A stretch of DNA of 64,000 nucleotides from Fodinibius sp052060035 (GTDB lineage: Bacteria > Bacteroidota > Rhodothermia > Balneolales > Balneolaceae): positions 372,001-436,000 of the forward strand of contig NZ_JBPOEA010000001.1 of the NCBI RefSeq assembly GCF_052060035.1. Reading direction: 5' to 3'. The notes below the pieces were generated by a model. It saw only the letters and a program-made list of their open reading frames with translations. It was not told where the DNA came from and did not search any database. The translations under genes and the position numbers were made by a program. Position 1 is the first letter of the stretch. The number at the start of each line of letters is the position of its first letter. This document shows, one piece after another, positions 17,983-27,410 of this stretch.

Positions 17983-19458
17983 TTATTCCTCAACAGCCAT
18001 ATCCATTTTTGCCATAGCTTGTGCCTTATTACGAACCAAGGCATATTCAAGGGAATGTTCGTTCCACGTAGAAATGTTTGCAAATACCTTTTGGGCATCT
18101 TCACTCATCCCTGATTTTTGATAACTCATTGCCAGGTAAAATTGACCGTATACGTTTTGGGGATCACTCTTTTTGAGTTCCTCCACCGCCATGTCAAAGT
18201 TATTCTGTTGATACAAAACAATTCCATTGAGCATATGATACAGTTTCATTTCGCTGTCATTTTGTGATTGTTCAGCACGTTTATGGATATTTTCTACCAT
18301 TGCAGTAGCTTTTTCGAAATCGCCTTGCTTTGTAGCTTTTAAGACTTCATTTCGCATTGAAAGGAGCTCCAAATTGCGTTTTCTGTTTTCCGTCAGTTCA
18401 TTGTTCGCCAGTATGCTATCAGAAGCGTTCATGCTTATTTCCGCTGCTTCGATGTCGCCTTTTTCAAGACTAATGAGTGCTTTTATCTGGTAAAGTGTTG
18501 CTGCATTTTCAGGGATTGATTCCTGTTCCGCCCACTTTATAGCATTATCTGTTTCTTTAAGAGATTGATCATAATTATCCTCATAAAGATAGGTATTGGC
18601 CATCGCCTGATGCATGAATATTTTATTACTTGCCGAAGGAGCAATGGCAATAGCTTTTTGATAAGCATCACGTCCTTCTTTGTAGTATCCCTTAAAGATC
18701 AGGTTATCACCAATTTTTTGTTGTGAGAAGTAAAAATTGGGATTTAGCTCCAGTGCTCTGTTATAGTGCTCAATAGCTAAGTCGTATTCTCCCATCTTCG
18801 TATACAAGTCGGCTATAGAGTCGTGGGGATTTGCTTCTTGGGGAAGTAAGCTTATATAGGTATTAAAAACGTTTTCCGCTTCAGTATAGCGGCCCTTATC
18901 TTTATACAGATATCCCAAATTATTATAGGGAGGAGCAAACTTATTATCTAAAGCAATTGCAGCCTGTAACTGCTTTTCAGCCTCATCGATCATATTTGAG
19001 CCCTGATAATAAATGGCCAGTTGATGGTGCAGGCGTTTATCATCGGGATATTGTTCAGTAGCTTCCTTTAACAATGTGATGGCTTTCATGGGGTTATTTT
19101 GAGCATTGGCATAGACTGCCTCAATAAGAAGACGTTCTCCATCCGAAACTTGATCCTTATTATTAACCGCTTTTGTTAGATGTTGTTCAAATTCGGTATC
19201 GGTTGATGCTACCAGTGCCCGATAGACGTTGGCAAGAGCAAATTGAGGATCTTCTTGCAAAGCCTTGTCAAAAGCCTCGCGAGCTTCTTCAACCCTGATA
19301 TTGTCAAAAAGTGTCCTTCCCTCAACAAACAGCGCTTTTGCTTCGTCGTTAGTGGTGGTTACCGGTATTTCCTGAGCAAGCGCAGGAGATGCCATAATCA
19401 TCAACACCGTAAATAAACATACAATGTCATACTTGATATATAGATATATCTTTTTCAT
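17983..19458 (-). CDS. Secreted TPR-repeat protein
   Basis: The 491-residue protein has an N-terminal signal sequence that ends at ASPALAQ (residue 29), placing the mature part in the periplasm or outside. The remainder is almost entirely tetratricopeptide repeats, with clear copies such as PPYNNLGYLYKDKGRYTEAE and LAIEHYNRALELNPNFYFS, giving about ten to eleven repeats. TPR solenoids mediate protein-protein contacts; no enzymatic domain is present. It lies between two response-regulator genes but is exported, so a direct partnership with them is unlikely. The partner is unknown. Confidence 0.8.
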   Translation of the reverse strand: MKKIYLYIKYDIVCLFTVLMIMASPALAQEIPVTTTNDEAKALFVEGRTLFDNIRVEEAREAFDKALQEDPQFALANVYRALVASTDTEFEQHLTKAVNNKDQVSDGERLLIEAVYANAQNNPMKAITLLKEATEQYPDDKRLHHQLAIYYQGSNMIDEAEKQLQAAIALDNKFAPPYNNLGYLYKDKGRYTEAENVFNTYISLLPQEANPHDSIADLYTKMGEYDLAIEHYNRALELNPNFYFSQQKIGDNLIFKGYYKEGRDAYQKAIAIAPSASNKIFMHQAMANTYLYEDNYDQSLKETDNAIKWAEQESIPENAATLYQIKALISLEKGDIEAAEISMNASDSILANNELTENRKRNLELLSMRNEVLKATKQGDFEKATAMVENIHKRAEQSQNDSEMKLYHMLNGIVLYQQNNFDMAVEELKKSDPQNVYGQFYLAMSYQKSGMSEDAQKVFANISTWNEHSLEYALVRNKAQAMAKMDMAVEE

Positions 19459-19735
19459 ACAAACCTCGATAGTTAATTGGGTAATATGGTTATGTAATTA
19501 TGACCGTTAATTTTAACTACCGTACCTTTAAAAGGTTCCTAACATAAATAAAAACAGATACTTATAGAATTAAGTAGAATGTTAATAAATGTGGGGTAGG
19601 AGATATTAGAAAATGCTTAATTAATAAAATTTAAGCGACAGAAAGCATTTAAAACTTTACTTTAGCGTGTAATAATTTCACAGTTGAACGTACGAACCCT
19701 ATTACGTATTCGCTGTTATCCTAAAATAGTGTTAG

Positions 19736-20134
19736 ATGAAAAACGCTAAGATATTTATTGTAGACGATTCTCCTATACAGCTTGTATTACTGGAAAAGGT
19801 GCTGCTGAATGAGGGATTTAATGTAAAATCGTTTTCAAATGGTAAAAAGATGGTACAAGCTATCATCCCCGAGAGGCCAGACTTAATAATTTCTGATATT
19901 CATATGCCGGAACTGAATGGCTTTGAACTGATTGAAGAGGTCAGGAGTTTTTCGGAAGGCCAGAATATTCCATGCTTTTTGGTTTCTTCGAAAGCGGATG
20001 CTGTGATCCGCCAAAAGGTAGATGCCATAGGGGCCGATGGTTTTATCAAAAAACCTTTTGAATACCAGTCATTGATGTCCGTAGTTAAAAGTCTGCTAAA
20101 AGAAAATGAATTGGCTGGAAAAAGTGCGCTTTAA
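19736..20134 (+). CDS. Single-domain response regulator (CheY-like)
   Basis: A 132-residue receiver domain with acidic residues D10-D11, phosphoacceptor D54 (IISDIHMPELNG), Ser84 at the switch position and K106 before the conserved proline. The IHMPxLNGFEL phrase places it nearer the classical CheY/PilG-type receivers than the regulator at 17345-17743, so the two are not recent duplicates. There is no output domain and no kinase nearby. It is transcribed away from the TPR gene. The following gap carries a weak terminator-like hairpin. Confidence 0.9.
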   Translation: MKNAKIFIVDDSPIQLVLLEKVLLNEGFNVKSFSNGKKMVQAIIPERPDLIISDIHMPELNGFELIEEVRSFSEGQNIPCFLVSSKADAVIRQKVDAIGADGFIKKPFEYQSLMSVVKSLLKENELAGKSAL

Positions 20135-20273
20135 ATTAATATCAGTTTAACGCTGTTTTCCCAGATACATTCCAATTTCTTTTTACCTTCCTGATATAAA
20201 TAGTCTCGTTGGGTAGTAAATTTGTAGAGTTACATATTTGTACTTTATCTCGCTGCAGTCCTTGGAATTTGAG

Positions 20274-20295
20274 CAAACAAAAAAGTTTGTTTTTA
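20274..20295 (+). terminator. Weak terminator-like hairpin
   Basis: Short arms CAAAC (20274-20278) and GTTTG (20285-20289) are followed by TTTTT. The stem is only five base pairs and AT-rich, so this is a low-confidence terminator for the response regulator ending at 20134. Confidence 0.3.
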
Positions 20296-20398
20296 ACTAT
20301 TTACGGATATAGATAATAACGATTACCGCGCGATGAGCTGTTAATAACATTTACCTTAAAGATTCGAACTACAAAAACAGTATTAGATACCTTTCGTT

Positions 20399-20466
20399 GG
20401 GGCCTGCATCTTGTTCCCGTTAATGTCAGCCGCCAAGGAAGCAAAACAGATCATAAAAAAGTGCAA
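20399..20466 (+). ncRNA. ffs: Candidate bacterial small SRP RNA (4.5S-like)
   Basis: Within the 386-base gap before the tRNA, the segment 20423-20442 (TGTCAGCC...GGAAGCAA) resembles the SRP domain IV core (GUCAGG-CC-loop-GG-AAGCA). It is flanked by arms that can pair (ATC-TGTT around 20408-20415 with AACAGAT around 20445-20451, and TGCA at 20405 with TGCA at 20462). The apical loop does not read as the usual GGAA tetraloop, and the core is one base shorter than in E. coli. The ends given are approximate. A covariance-model search would settle it; it could also be unrelated sequence. Confidence 0.4.
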
Positions 20467-20520
20467 ATTCGGTTGTAGAAATAACAGCTTATCTCTTATA
20501 TTCAGTTTCTCAAATAAAAT

Positions 20521-20605
20521 GCCTGAGTGGCGGAATTGGTAGACGCGCCGGATTCAAAATCCGGTGGCCATTGCGGTCGTGGGGGTTCGAGTCCCCCCTC
20601 AGGTA
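20521..20605 (+). tRNA. tRNA-Leu(CAA)
   Basis: An 85-base class II tRNA. The seven-base acceptor stem pairs 20521-20527 with 20598-20604, including a G1-U72 wobble, and the discriminator is A73 (20605). The D arm reads GGAATTGGTAGAC, the anticodon stem CCGGA/TCCGG encloses TTCAAAA with anticodon CAA, and there is a long variable arm. The T arm is GGGGG-TTCGAGT-CCCCC. The 3' CCA is not encoded. It reads UUG codons. Confidence 0.95.
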
Positions 20606-20638
20606 CTTTTCATATCTTAAACGGCAAGCAACTCTTTT

Positions 20639-21112
20639 ATGAAGCCCAAAAAATTTTTTACCTACGCTGCACTCATTATCCTCATAGCCGGAGGGGCTAT
20701 TTGGTATATCATTGATAATTATAACAATCGCCAGGAAAATGCTACTGCCCAAGTAGTGATGTATAAAAATCAAGGCTGTCAGTGCTGCGACAAGTGGGCG
20801 ACCTATATGCAAGGTAGCGGATATAGCGTAAAGTCAGTGAATTCGCACAACTTATATGCTGTAAAAGCGGACCAAGGGATTCCCCAGAATATGGGGGCTT
20901 GTCATACGGCGGTTGTGGGCGATTACGTGGTAGAAGGGCATGTGCCTGCTGAAGATATTGGACGCTTGCTGGCCGAAAAGCCCGATGCGCGCGGTTTGGT
21001 GGTTCCGGGCATGCCGGCCAGTTCACCGGGCATGAATACAAAGCTTGGTGAACCTTATAAGGTTTACCTGCTTAAGAATGATGGTTCTACCGAAGTGTTT
21101 GCCCAACATTGA
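20639..21112 (+). CDS. DUF411 metal-binding protein
   Basis: The 157-residue protein has a single N-terminal hydrophobic helix (about 8-25) that acts as a signal or anchor. The DUF411 core follows: a GCQCC cysteine cluster (C47, C49, C50) and MGACHTAVVGDYVVEGHVP (C88, H89). These are likely copper or other soft-metal ligands. Family members occur with copper-resistance genes; none is adjacent here. It is followed 23-26 bases later by a TlpA-type thioredoxin, a plausible redox partner for its cysteines (inference). Confidence 0.85.
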   Translation: MKPKKFFTYAALIILIAGGAIWYIIDNYNNRQENATAQVVMYKNQGCQCCDKWATYMQGSGYSVKSVNSHNLYAVKADQGIPQNMGACHTAVVGDYVVEGHVPAEDIGRLLAEKPDARGLVVPGMPASSPGMNTKLGEPYKVYLLKNDGSTEVFAQH

Positions 21113-21135
21113 TTATAAATACAGAAGCATGATTG

Positions 21136-21708
21136 ATGATGAACACCTGTTCCCGTTATAGCCTTCTTATTTTATTGTTGGTCTTTTTGTTTTGGGGATG
21201 TAGTTCCGAAAGCGGATCACAAAAGAAGGGACCCACTCAGCCCCTCAAGCAGCTTGATCCCGGATCAGCGCAATTGTATCCCGCCCAGCGAGAGGCGAAA
21301 GCCCGTGATTTTGAAGTTACGTTATTAAGTGATAAGACGTTTAAACTCTCGGATTATGAGGGACAGGTGGTATTGCTCAATATCTGGGCTACCTGGTGTG
21401 CACCGTGCCGAGAGGAGACTCCCGATCTACAGGAACTGTATGAAAAATATAAGGATCAGGGGTTAATGGTGTTGGGGGTTTCCATTGATGAGCAGGGAGA
21501 GTCGGTGGTGCGCCCGTTTATTGAAAAGTACGAGGTTTCTTACCCGGTTGTGATCGATGACGGAAGTATTATGGATAAATACGGTCCTACCATGGGAATT
21601 CCGACGACCTACGTCATCAATAAAAAAGGGAATCTGGAATATTTTGCGGTTGGGGCGCTGACCAATAAAGAGTTGGAACCACGTATTAAGGATCTTCTTA
21701 AGCAATAG
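21136..21708 (+). CDS. TlpA-family thiol-disulfide lipoprotein
   Basis: The chosen start is the first of two consecutive ATG codons; a TTG lies just before it. The N-terminus is a lipoprotein signal with lipobox LFWGC, so the protein is lipid-anchored facing the periplasm. The thioredoxin fold carries the active site WATWCAPC (cysteines at about 88 and 91) and the cis-proline region GIPTTYVI. It reduces or isomerises periplasmic disulfides, commonly in cytochrome c maturation or copper-site assembly. It lies just downstream of the DUF411 gene, probably in one operon. Confidence 0.88.
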   Translation: MMNTCSRYSLLILLLVFLFWGCSSESGSQKKGPTQPLKQLDPGSAQLYPAQREAKARDFEVTLLSDKTFKLSDYEGQVVLLNIWATWCAPCREETPDLQELYEKYKDQGLMVLGVSIDEQGESVVRPFIEKYEVSYPVVIDDGSIMDKYGPTMGIPTTYVINKKGNLEYFAVGALTNKELEPRIKDLLKQ

Positions 21709-21996
21709 CATTGCCCTTATATTAACGTTGAGGGAATAGGGCCATTTTGAAGTAGCATTGACTGCTTTTTTGACTTTTAACAGCTATATACTCATACTAA
21801 CAACGTCATAAAAATTAACTTTCGGGATAGGTTGGGTATCAAGAGGTGCAGCCGTAATACCGTTTGCTGTAGGAGTTGCTTGTGATAAATAAAATGTTGG
21901 CGGTAGTTATATATTTAGCATAGCTGGTACTAAATTCGATTCCCTTCTTAGTGTTGTTGTGTTCTGTCTCGTTGAACATTGTTGTATAGGAAGAAG

Positions 21997-24900
21997 ATGT
22001 TGGCGATCAAACCACCATTCGACTTTAAGCGAATTATAAGCAGCCAATATCTATCTTTCTTCAGCCAACTAACACGAAATAATAGATCAGGTATGAGTTT
22101 GCTTAAGAATAAAAGGGTTGTATTCACAGTTTTCATTTCGGTCTTAATGTTAACAATTGTAGCCGGTAGTCCATATTCGGCCAATGCGCAGCAGAAGGGT
22201 GATGACGTTAATAAAACGCTTCCCCATATCCAGAAAAAGTTAGATCAGCTCAGGGAGCGCGGGGTGTTGTCTAATAAAGATAGTATGGATTCTGCTAAGG
22301 TTCGCAGTAGGGTTACTTCGGGTGTAGATTATAACTCGCTTAACAGTGATTTTACGGTTTTCGAACACGATCAGAGCTCGAATCGGAACCCGAATCCTAA
22401 TCCCAGTCACAACTTTGAGCTTTACTCTCAGGGACAGCCGGTTGGGAATATCAATGGAGATAGTTTAAATGGAAATCCAGTTGATGACTATATCGTAACG
22501 GCTATTGCACGCGATGAAACCACTTCGGAGTTAGATGACCAAACATGGAAAACGGCGGTATTTTATGGGGATAATACCTCCGGAACGCCCGATCAAATCA
22601 TTCGCAGAAAACTTGTGCCCGCCGGTGATCTGAATGGCGACGGTTATGCCGATGCGGTAGCAGTCGAAACTAATTTGCAATATCCGTCGAATACCGGACA
22701 GCCTGTATATATCTACGAGGGGTCGTCAAACGGTTTTGTCCAGACAGGTACTACCTTATTTGGTGGATTCAGCAGTGATCAGAAGCAAATATCATTTCAG
22801 GATTTTAACCGGGACGGTTACCAAGATGTGCTTACCTATTATCCTGATTCGTCAACGGATGTAATTATTACGTGGGGGGCGTCATTATTTAGTGATATTA
22901 CATTTAATACTTTTACATCAATACTTCCCAATGGTCCGCGTCGCTTGGCTGTTGAGGATGTAGACGGAGATACGCTAAAAGAGATAGTTTCGCTGAATGG
23001 TTCGTATGGTGATGGACAGATTCATGTTGCCGAGATAGATACTACGGCCCAAACCAATCCCACAACAGGTATTACTGTAGAGCAGCAGTTTGGGTTTACC
23101 TCATTTACCTCTCAGGCCAGCGATCAACATCTTCACCTTATCGATATTGATGGCAGTGGTTATCATGAAATTTATATCTCAGAAGGTCGAAAGAGTCCCA
23201 AACATGTGGTGGCTTATGATACCGTAAGTGGTACGGGCTATAATACAGCATCTATCGAATTTTTTAACGGCTCGTTGGTTCCTTTCGGAGATTTAAATAA
23301 TGACGGGCGTCACGACTTTATACAGGGTGACTCAACCAATTCCTATATGCCATATATTTCTTACGGCCCGGCCGACCTAACTACCAATCCGTCCCTGGAT
23401 TATCAGCTGACAGGGAATAACAGCTCCAACTGGCAATGGGAAATGGGGTATAACCCATACAGTGGTTTTGGCGATTTGAACGGAGATGGTATTGATGATG
23501 CTCTTCTGGCTCATAACGAAGCCGTCAGTAATGAACAGATGTTGGGGCGCCGAATATTACAGGGCAGTGGATCCGGGGCTTTTAATTCCGTTTTTCATCA
23601 GTATCCTGGAGTAAACTTTTACAGTAGAATAGCATCAACAAAAAATGTCGGGGATATCAATGAGGATGGTACGGAAGACTTTGCCATGGCCCTAACGGAT
23701 CAGCAAAAAGTAGAAATATATCACAGTAACAATCAAACTCCTGATATGACGCTGGATCTCACCTATTCTCCTACGTTTATAATGCAGGGAGATTTTAATG
23801 GAGATGATGTGTCTGATATAGGGGTGATGAGTCGAGATTTTTTGACTAAAACAGCTACCCGAATTGAAATATTCTGGGGTGGGGCATCGATGGATGCTAA
23901 TGCAGATTTTACAGTAAATGCCTCTGATTTTCAAAGTGCTGATTCCCCGGAAATTTATGGAGTGCATAATATCGGAGATATAAATGAAGATGGGATGGAC
24001 GACTTTTTAACGGGCTCATCCTTTGCTCATGACAGCACCACAAGCCCGGTTACCTACCTTAATGAGGCTTATATCTTTTATGGTGGCAGCACTATTTCAG
24101 CTTCGCCCGATATAACGATACAGATGGGCGATGGAAATGGAAACTATATCTGGGCCGGTGAAAAAGCGGTTTCACTGGACGATATCAATGGGGATGGCGT
24201 GGGTGATTTTGCAGTAAGTGCTGCAGGAAAGATGAATGCTGACGAAACATATGGGCAGGTACAGGTTTTTTATGGGGGATCCGGAAACACCTATACGAAT
24301 CCGGATATGATTCTCACTCCTGCAGATTACTCCATCTCAAGTTTTGGATGGGGACTGGCATCCGGAGATTTTAATGGTGATTCGGAATTTGATATTGCGG
24401 TTAGTGGAATGAATTTTTCCGGTAGTCAAGAAGCAGGAGAGGCAATAGGGATCCAGATATATAATGGAGGACCTGATTTTGATAATATGGCTGATCGATT
24501 TTTGAATCGTCCGGTTGTTGATCTACAGAATTATTCTGCCATCAGCTATTACACCAATTTTGAGGTTAATGGTGCCTTGGAATCACTGTCTGATTTTAAT
24601 CGGGATGGTAAAAATGAATTATTGTTCACTTCTTCAAATTCATCAGGTAGCCATGCAACTATATATACCTTTAACACCAGCAGTTCTGGTCCCACAATGG
24701 TATTGAAAGGGGCAAATAAGGCTACAGGGTTGGGTGGACCCTACCATGCGGCAAACGGAGATTTCGATGGTAATGGCCAGGTAGATATCGTAATGACGCA
24801 ACTGCTCGACAATAACGATGCCTTTAATTCCAGTCGTGTGTATTGTTATCTGCTACCCGATCCTATTAATATCGCTTCGGTCGAAGATGTACCAGAAGAC

Positions 24901-26664
24901 CAGGGAGAGTGGATACGAATATCGGTTGACGGTTATCTCATGGACGCGATGAGTGAAGATATTTACGGTTTTGACAGTTGGTCTGTCCGTCGTATGGAGG
25001 TTGATAGCAGTTGGACAAGCGTGGCCACAGTCAAGCCATATAGTGATGGTTCTAAGTTTGTGGATGTCCGCGTACCTAAAACCCAACCAACTGATGATAA
25101 TTCGGTAGATCATACTTATCATTTTAAAGTGGTAGCGTATGATTATACCACTGATAACGTGACACGTGTGTTAGCGGAAACGGTTGTTGATAGTGGAAAA
25201 GCGTTTGATAATATAGCACCGGGACAGGTTGGCAATGTGGCGGTCACTGAACAGGCTGCCAAGACCTTGTCCTGGTCGGCAACGGACGATAATGATGTAG
25301 ATTCGTATCTGATTCATGAGATAGATGCCAATGGTCAGGTGGCTAACTCTGCTGTTGGTAGCACACCACATACTGCTACGAGCTTTACACTTCCCGATAC
25401 CTTCGATGGGGTGCGAAACTTCGCGGTACAGACCCGTGACGTTAATAATAATACCGGACCTGTATCTCAGGCAGTGAGTGCTCTATATCCCCAAGTTACC
25501 GGGTATAATTTTAATGCGGGTTGGAATCTCATCGGTTTGACTGTTGAGGCTGATCCGGATTCCATTCAAGCCAAACTTCAAAATGCAGCTGCCAGTGGTG
25601 TTTTTGAATACAATGGTGGGTATACGGAAATTTCTAATATGGAAGCAGGAAAAGGGTATTGGGTGAAGTTTTCTGGCGATGAGCTACAAGAGCTGCAAGG
25701 ACTTCCCTTCGCAGATCTAACGGTAGATTTACAGCAGGGATGGAATCTTATTAGCGGTGTGGGCGGAGCGTTGCCTGTTTCTATGATACAAGATGCTGAT
25801 GGTATATTTCTGTCCAGAACAGTATATGCGTTCGATCAAATGTATGCTTCTTCGGATACACTACAACCGGGCACGGGGTATTGGGTTCGGGCTTCAGCTG
25901 ATGGGACAGTGAGATTGACACATCCCAAAATACAGGCTGCAAATCAAAATACGGCACCGAAGAGAAACCAGTTAACAAAGCAAGATGAAGAAGTCGAAAA
26001 ACAATTTGGAATGGTTACCATATCTGATGGTCATAATAGCCGAACCCTCTATTTTGGCAGTGAGCTGCCTGAGCAGATTGACAAGCGGAACTATTCGTTG
26101 CCACCATTGCCTCCCGGCAATGTTTTTGATGCACGCTTTGATGATGATATGCGTCTGTCTGAAAAAGAAGAGGTGCAAATCTCATTAAACAGAGCTGAAG
26201 ATACAGCGCTGAATATTTCTTTGAATACCCAAAACCTTATTGATCATAAACGCTATACGGTGCAAGAGTTTAGGGATGGAGAGCTTCTTACCGAATATAC
26301 TGTACAGGGTGATGAGTCGGTGGATATAAAATATGGGGAAACAAATTCACTACTGTTGTCACCTGCTGGCAATGAACTTGATACAGAGAATGATATGCCT
26401 GAGAAATTCAAGCTGGAGCAAAATTATCCCAATCCATTTAATCCAACTACTCAAATTGAATATGCTGTTACTGAGCAGGCCAGTGTTACCTTGGAAGTAT
26501 TTAATATTCTGGGACGGAAAGTAGCAACCCTTGTCAACAATGAGCAACAACCCGGTAACTACCAGGTTACTTTTGATGGATCTAACCTTGCCAGTGGAGT
26601 ATATTTGTATCGCTTGCAGGCGGGCAATAAGGTATCTACGAAAAAATTTATCTTAGCTAAGTAG
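21997..26664 (+). CDS. Large FG-GAP/VCBS repeat surface protein with T9SS sorting domain
   Basis: The start is uncertain. ATG 21997 follows AGGAAG, while ATG 22093 (MSLLKNKR...) gives a more standard signal peptide ending near SANAQQ. About thirteen FG-GAP/VCBS repeats (about 22600-24840) carry calcium-binding-like DxNxDGxxD phrases such as GDLNGDGYADAV and GDINEDGMDDFL, which predicts a beta-propeller. Then come a FN3-like segment (about 25210-25490), two copies of a GWNLI...GYWV module (about 25500-25930), and a domain shared with the next gene (about 26005-26340). The C-terminal sorting domain (about 26400-26664) opens with NYPNPFNPTT and ends KFILAK. It is probably exported by the type IX system and surface-attached or released. 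The ligand is unknown. Confidence 0.88.
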   Translation: MLAIKPPFDFKRIISSQYLSFFSQLTRNNRSGMSLLKNKRVVFTVFISVLMLTIVAGSPYSANAQQKGDDVNKTLPHIQKKLDQLRERGVLSNKDSMDSAKVRSRVTSGVDYNSLNSDFTVFEHDQSSNRNPNPNPSHNFELYSQGQPVGNINGDSLNGNPVDDYIVTAIARDETTSELDDQTWKTAVFYGDNTSGTPDQIIRRKLVPAGDLNGDGYADAVAVETNLQYPSNTGQPVYIYEGSSNGFVQTGTTLFGGFSSDQKQISFQDFNRDGYQDVLTYYPDSSTDVIITWGASLFSDITFNTFTSILPNGPRRLAVEDVDGDTLKEIVSLNGSYGDGQIHVAEIDTTAQTNPTTGITVEQQFGFTSFTSQASDQHLHLIDIDGSGYHEIYISEGRKSPKHVVAYDTVSGTGYNTASIEFFNGSLVPFGDLNNDGRHDFIQGDSTNSYMPYISYGPADLTTNPSLDYQLTGNNSSNWQWEMGYNPYSGFGDLNGDGIDDALLAHNEAVSNEQMLGRRILQGSGSGAFNSVFHQYPGVNFYSRIASTKNVGDINEDGTEDFAMALTDQQKVEIYHSNNQTPDMTLDLTYSPTFIMQGDFNGDDVSDIGVMSRDFLTKTATRIEIFWGGASMDANADFTVNASDFQSADSPEIYGVHNIGDINEDGMDDFLTGSSFAHDSTTSPVTYLNEAYIFYGGSTISASPDITIQMGDGNGNYIWAGEKAVSLDDINGDGVGDFAVSAAGKMNADETYGQVQVFYGGSGNTYTNPDMILTPADYSISSFGWGLASGDFNGDSEFDIAVSGMNFSGSQEAGEAIGIQIYNGGPDFDNMADRFLNRPVVDLQNYSAISYYTNFEVNGALESLSDFNRDGKNELLFTSSNSSGSHATIYTFNTSSSGPTMVLKGANKATGLGGPYHAANGDFDGNGQVDIVMTQLLDNNDAFNSSRVYCYLLPDPINIASVEDVPEDQGEWIRISVDGYLMDAMSEDIYGFDSWSVRRMEVDSSWTSVATVKPYSDGSKFVDVRVPKTQPTDDNSVDHTYHFKVVAYDYTTDNVTRVLAETVVDSGKAFDNIAPGQVGNVAVTEQAAKTLSWSATDDNDVDSYLIHEIDANGQVANSAVGSTPHTATSFTLPDTFDGVRNFAVQTRDVNNNTGPVSQAVSALYPQVTGYNFNAGWNLIGLTVEADPDSIQAKLQNAAASGVFEYNGGYTEISNMEAGKGYWVKFSGDELQELQGLPFADLTVDLQQGWNLISGVGGALPVSMIQDADGIFLSRTVYAFDQMYASSDTLQPGTGYWVRASADGTVRLTHPKIQAANQNTAPKRNQLTKQDEEVEKQFGMVTISDGHNSRTLYFGSELPEQIDKRNYSLPPLPPGNVFDARFDDDMRLSEKEEVQISLNRAEDTALNISLNTQNLIDHKRYTVQEFRDGELLTEYTVQGDESVDIKYGETNSLLLSPAGNELDTENDMPEKFKLEQNYPNPFNPTTQIEYAVTEQASVTLEVFNILGRKVATLVNNEQQPGNYQVTFDGSNLASGVYLYRLQAGNKVSTKKFILAK

Positions 26665-26703
26665 TAACATCACAATAATGTTAATTCTTAATGCAATTAG
26701 CTG

Positions 26704-27408
26704 ATGCGATTATTACTGATATCATTGCTGCTTAGCTTTATGCTGACCAATTGTCCTATCCAGGAGGATACCGATTTGGTTGAGATGCAGGCTTCAGTAA
26801 ATCCGGAAGAGGCAGGAGAGGTAAATCCACCGATAGGAACTTATATAGCAGGTAAAGAAATTACGGTTACTACACAGTCTGCTGATTCGCAATGGCAGTT
26901 TACTGGGTGGAGCGGAGATACCACCGCACAGAAAGATTCCATCACTTTTGCTATTACCAAGAATATGAATCTTACTGCTAACTACAGAATTCCGGCTAAA
27001 GCTTTTAGCAATAAGGTTACGGTAACCGATGGTTTAAACAGTAAGCAATTGGTTTTTGGGATGAATACCGATGCTACCGCCGGCTTTGACAGCGGCATTG
27101 ATGTGGAATTGCCGAATGTAACTCCACCCGATGGAGCATTTTATCGACGATTTAACATCCCCGATTACGCACTAAGTGAAGATTACAGAGCGGTACAAGA
27201 AGAGCAGACCGTCTGGGAGATAGAGTTTGCTCCTCAAGAAGGACAGAGTATTACGCTTAGTTGGGATTTTACCGGGACAACTCATGTAGGGACGCTTACC
27301 CTTACCGATGATCCCATAAATCCCACATTTGAAGTGGATATGAAGGCTAACACCACTTATGATGTAACGGATACATCCGTAAATACCTTATATATTGTTA
27401 GTAACTGA
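26704..27408 (+). CDS. Lipoprotein with InlB-type repeat and FG-GAP-neighbour domain
   Basis: The 234-residue protein starts with a lipoprotein signal (lipobox MLTNC). Residues about 28-95 resemble a divergent InlB B-repeat (ASVNPEEAGEVNPP, then WQFTGWSGDTT and a TANY end). Residues about 103-234 share spaced features with the pre-sorting-domain region of the FG-GAP protein just upstream: VTVTDGLNSKQLVFG here versus VTISDGHNSRTLYFG there, both followed by a proline-rich PP and an F-R-F phrase. There is no T9SS tail. It lies 39 bases after the FG-GAP gene and is probably co-transcribed with it. The function is unknown; a surface partner is plausible. Confidence 0.65.
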   Translation: MRLLLISLLLSFMLTNCPIQEDTDLVEMQASVNPEEAGEVNPPIGTYIAGKEITVTTQSADSQWQFTGWSGDTTAQKDSITFAITKNMNLTANYRIPAKAFSNKVTVTDGLNSKQLVFGMNTDATAGFDSGIDVELPNVTPPDGAFYRRFNIPDYALSEDYRAVQEEQTVWEIEFAPQEGQSITLSWDFTGTTHVGTLTLTDDPINPTFEVDMKANTTYDVTDTSVNTLYIVSN

Positions 27409-27410
27409 TG

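Noticed and set aside
17345..20134. The two response regulators as a recent duplication around the TPR gene
   Set aside because: Their phosphoacceptor loops and C-terminal parts differ clearly, so they are not recent copies.
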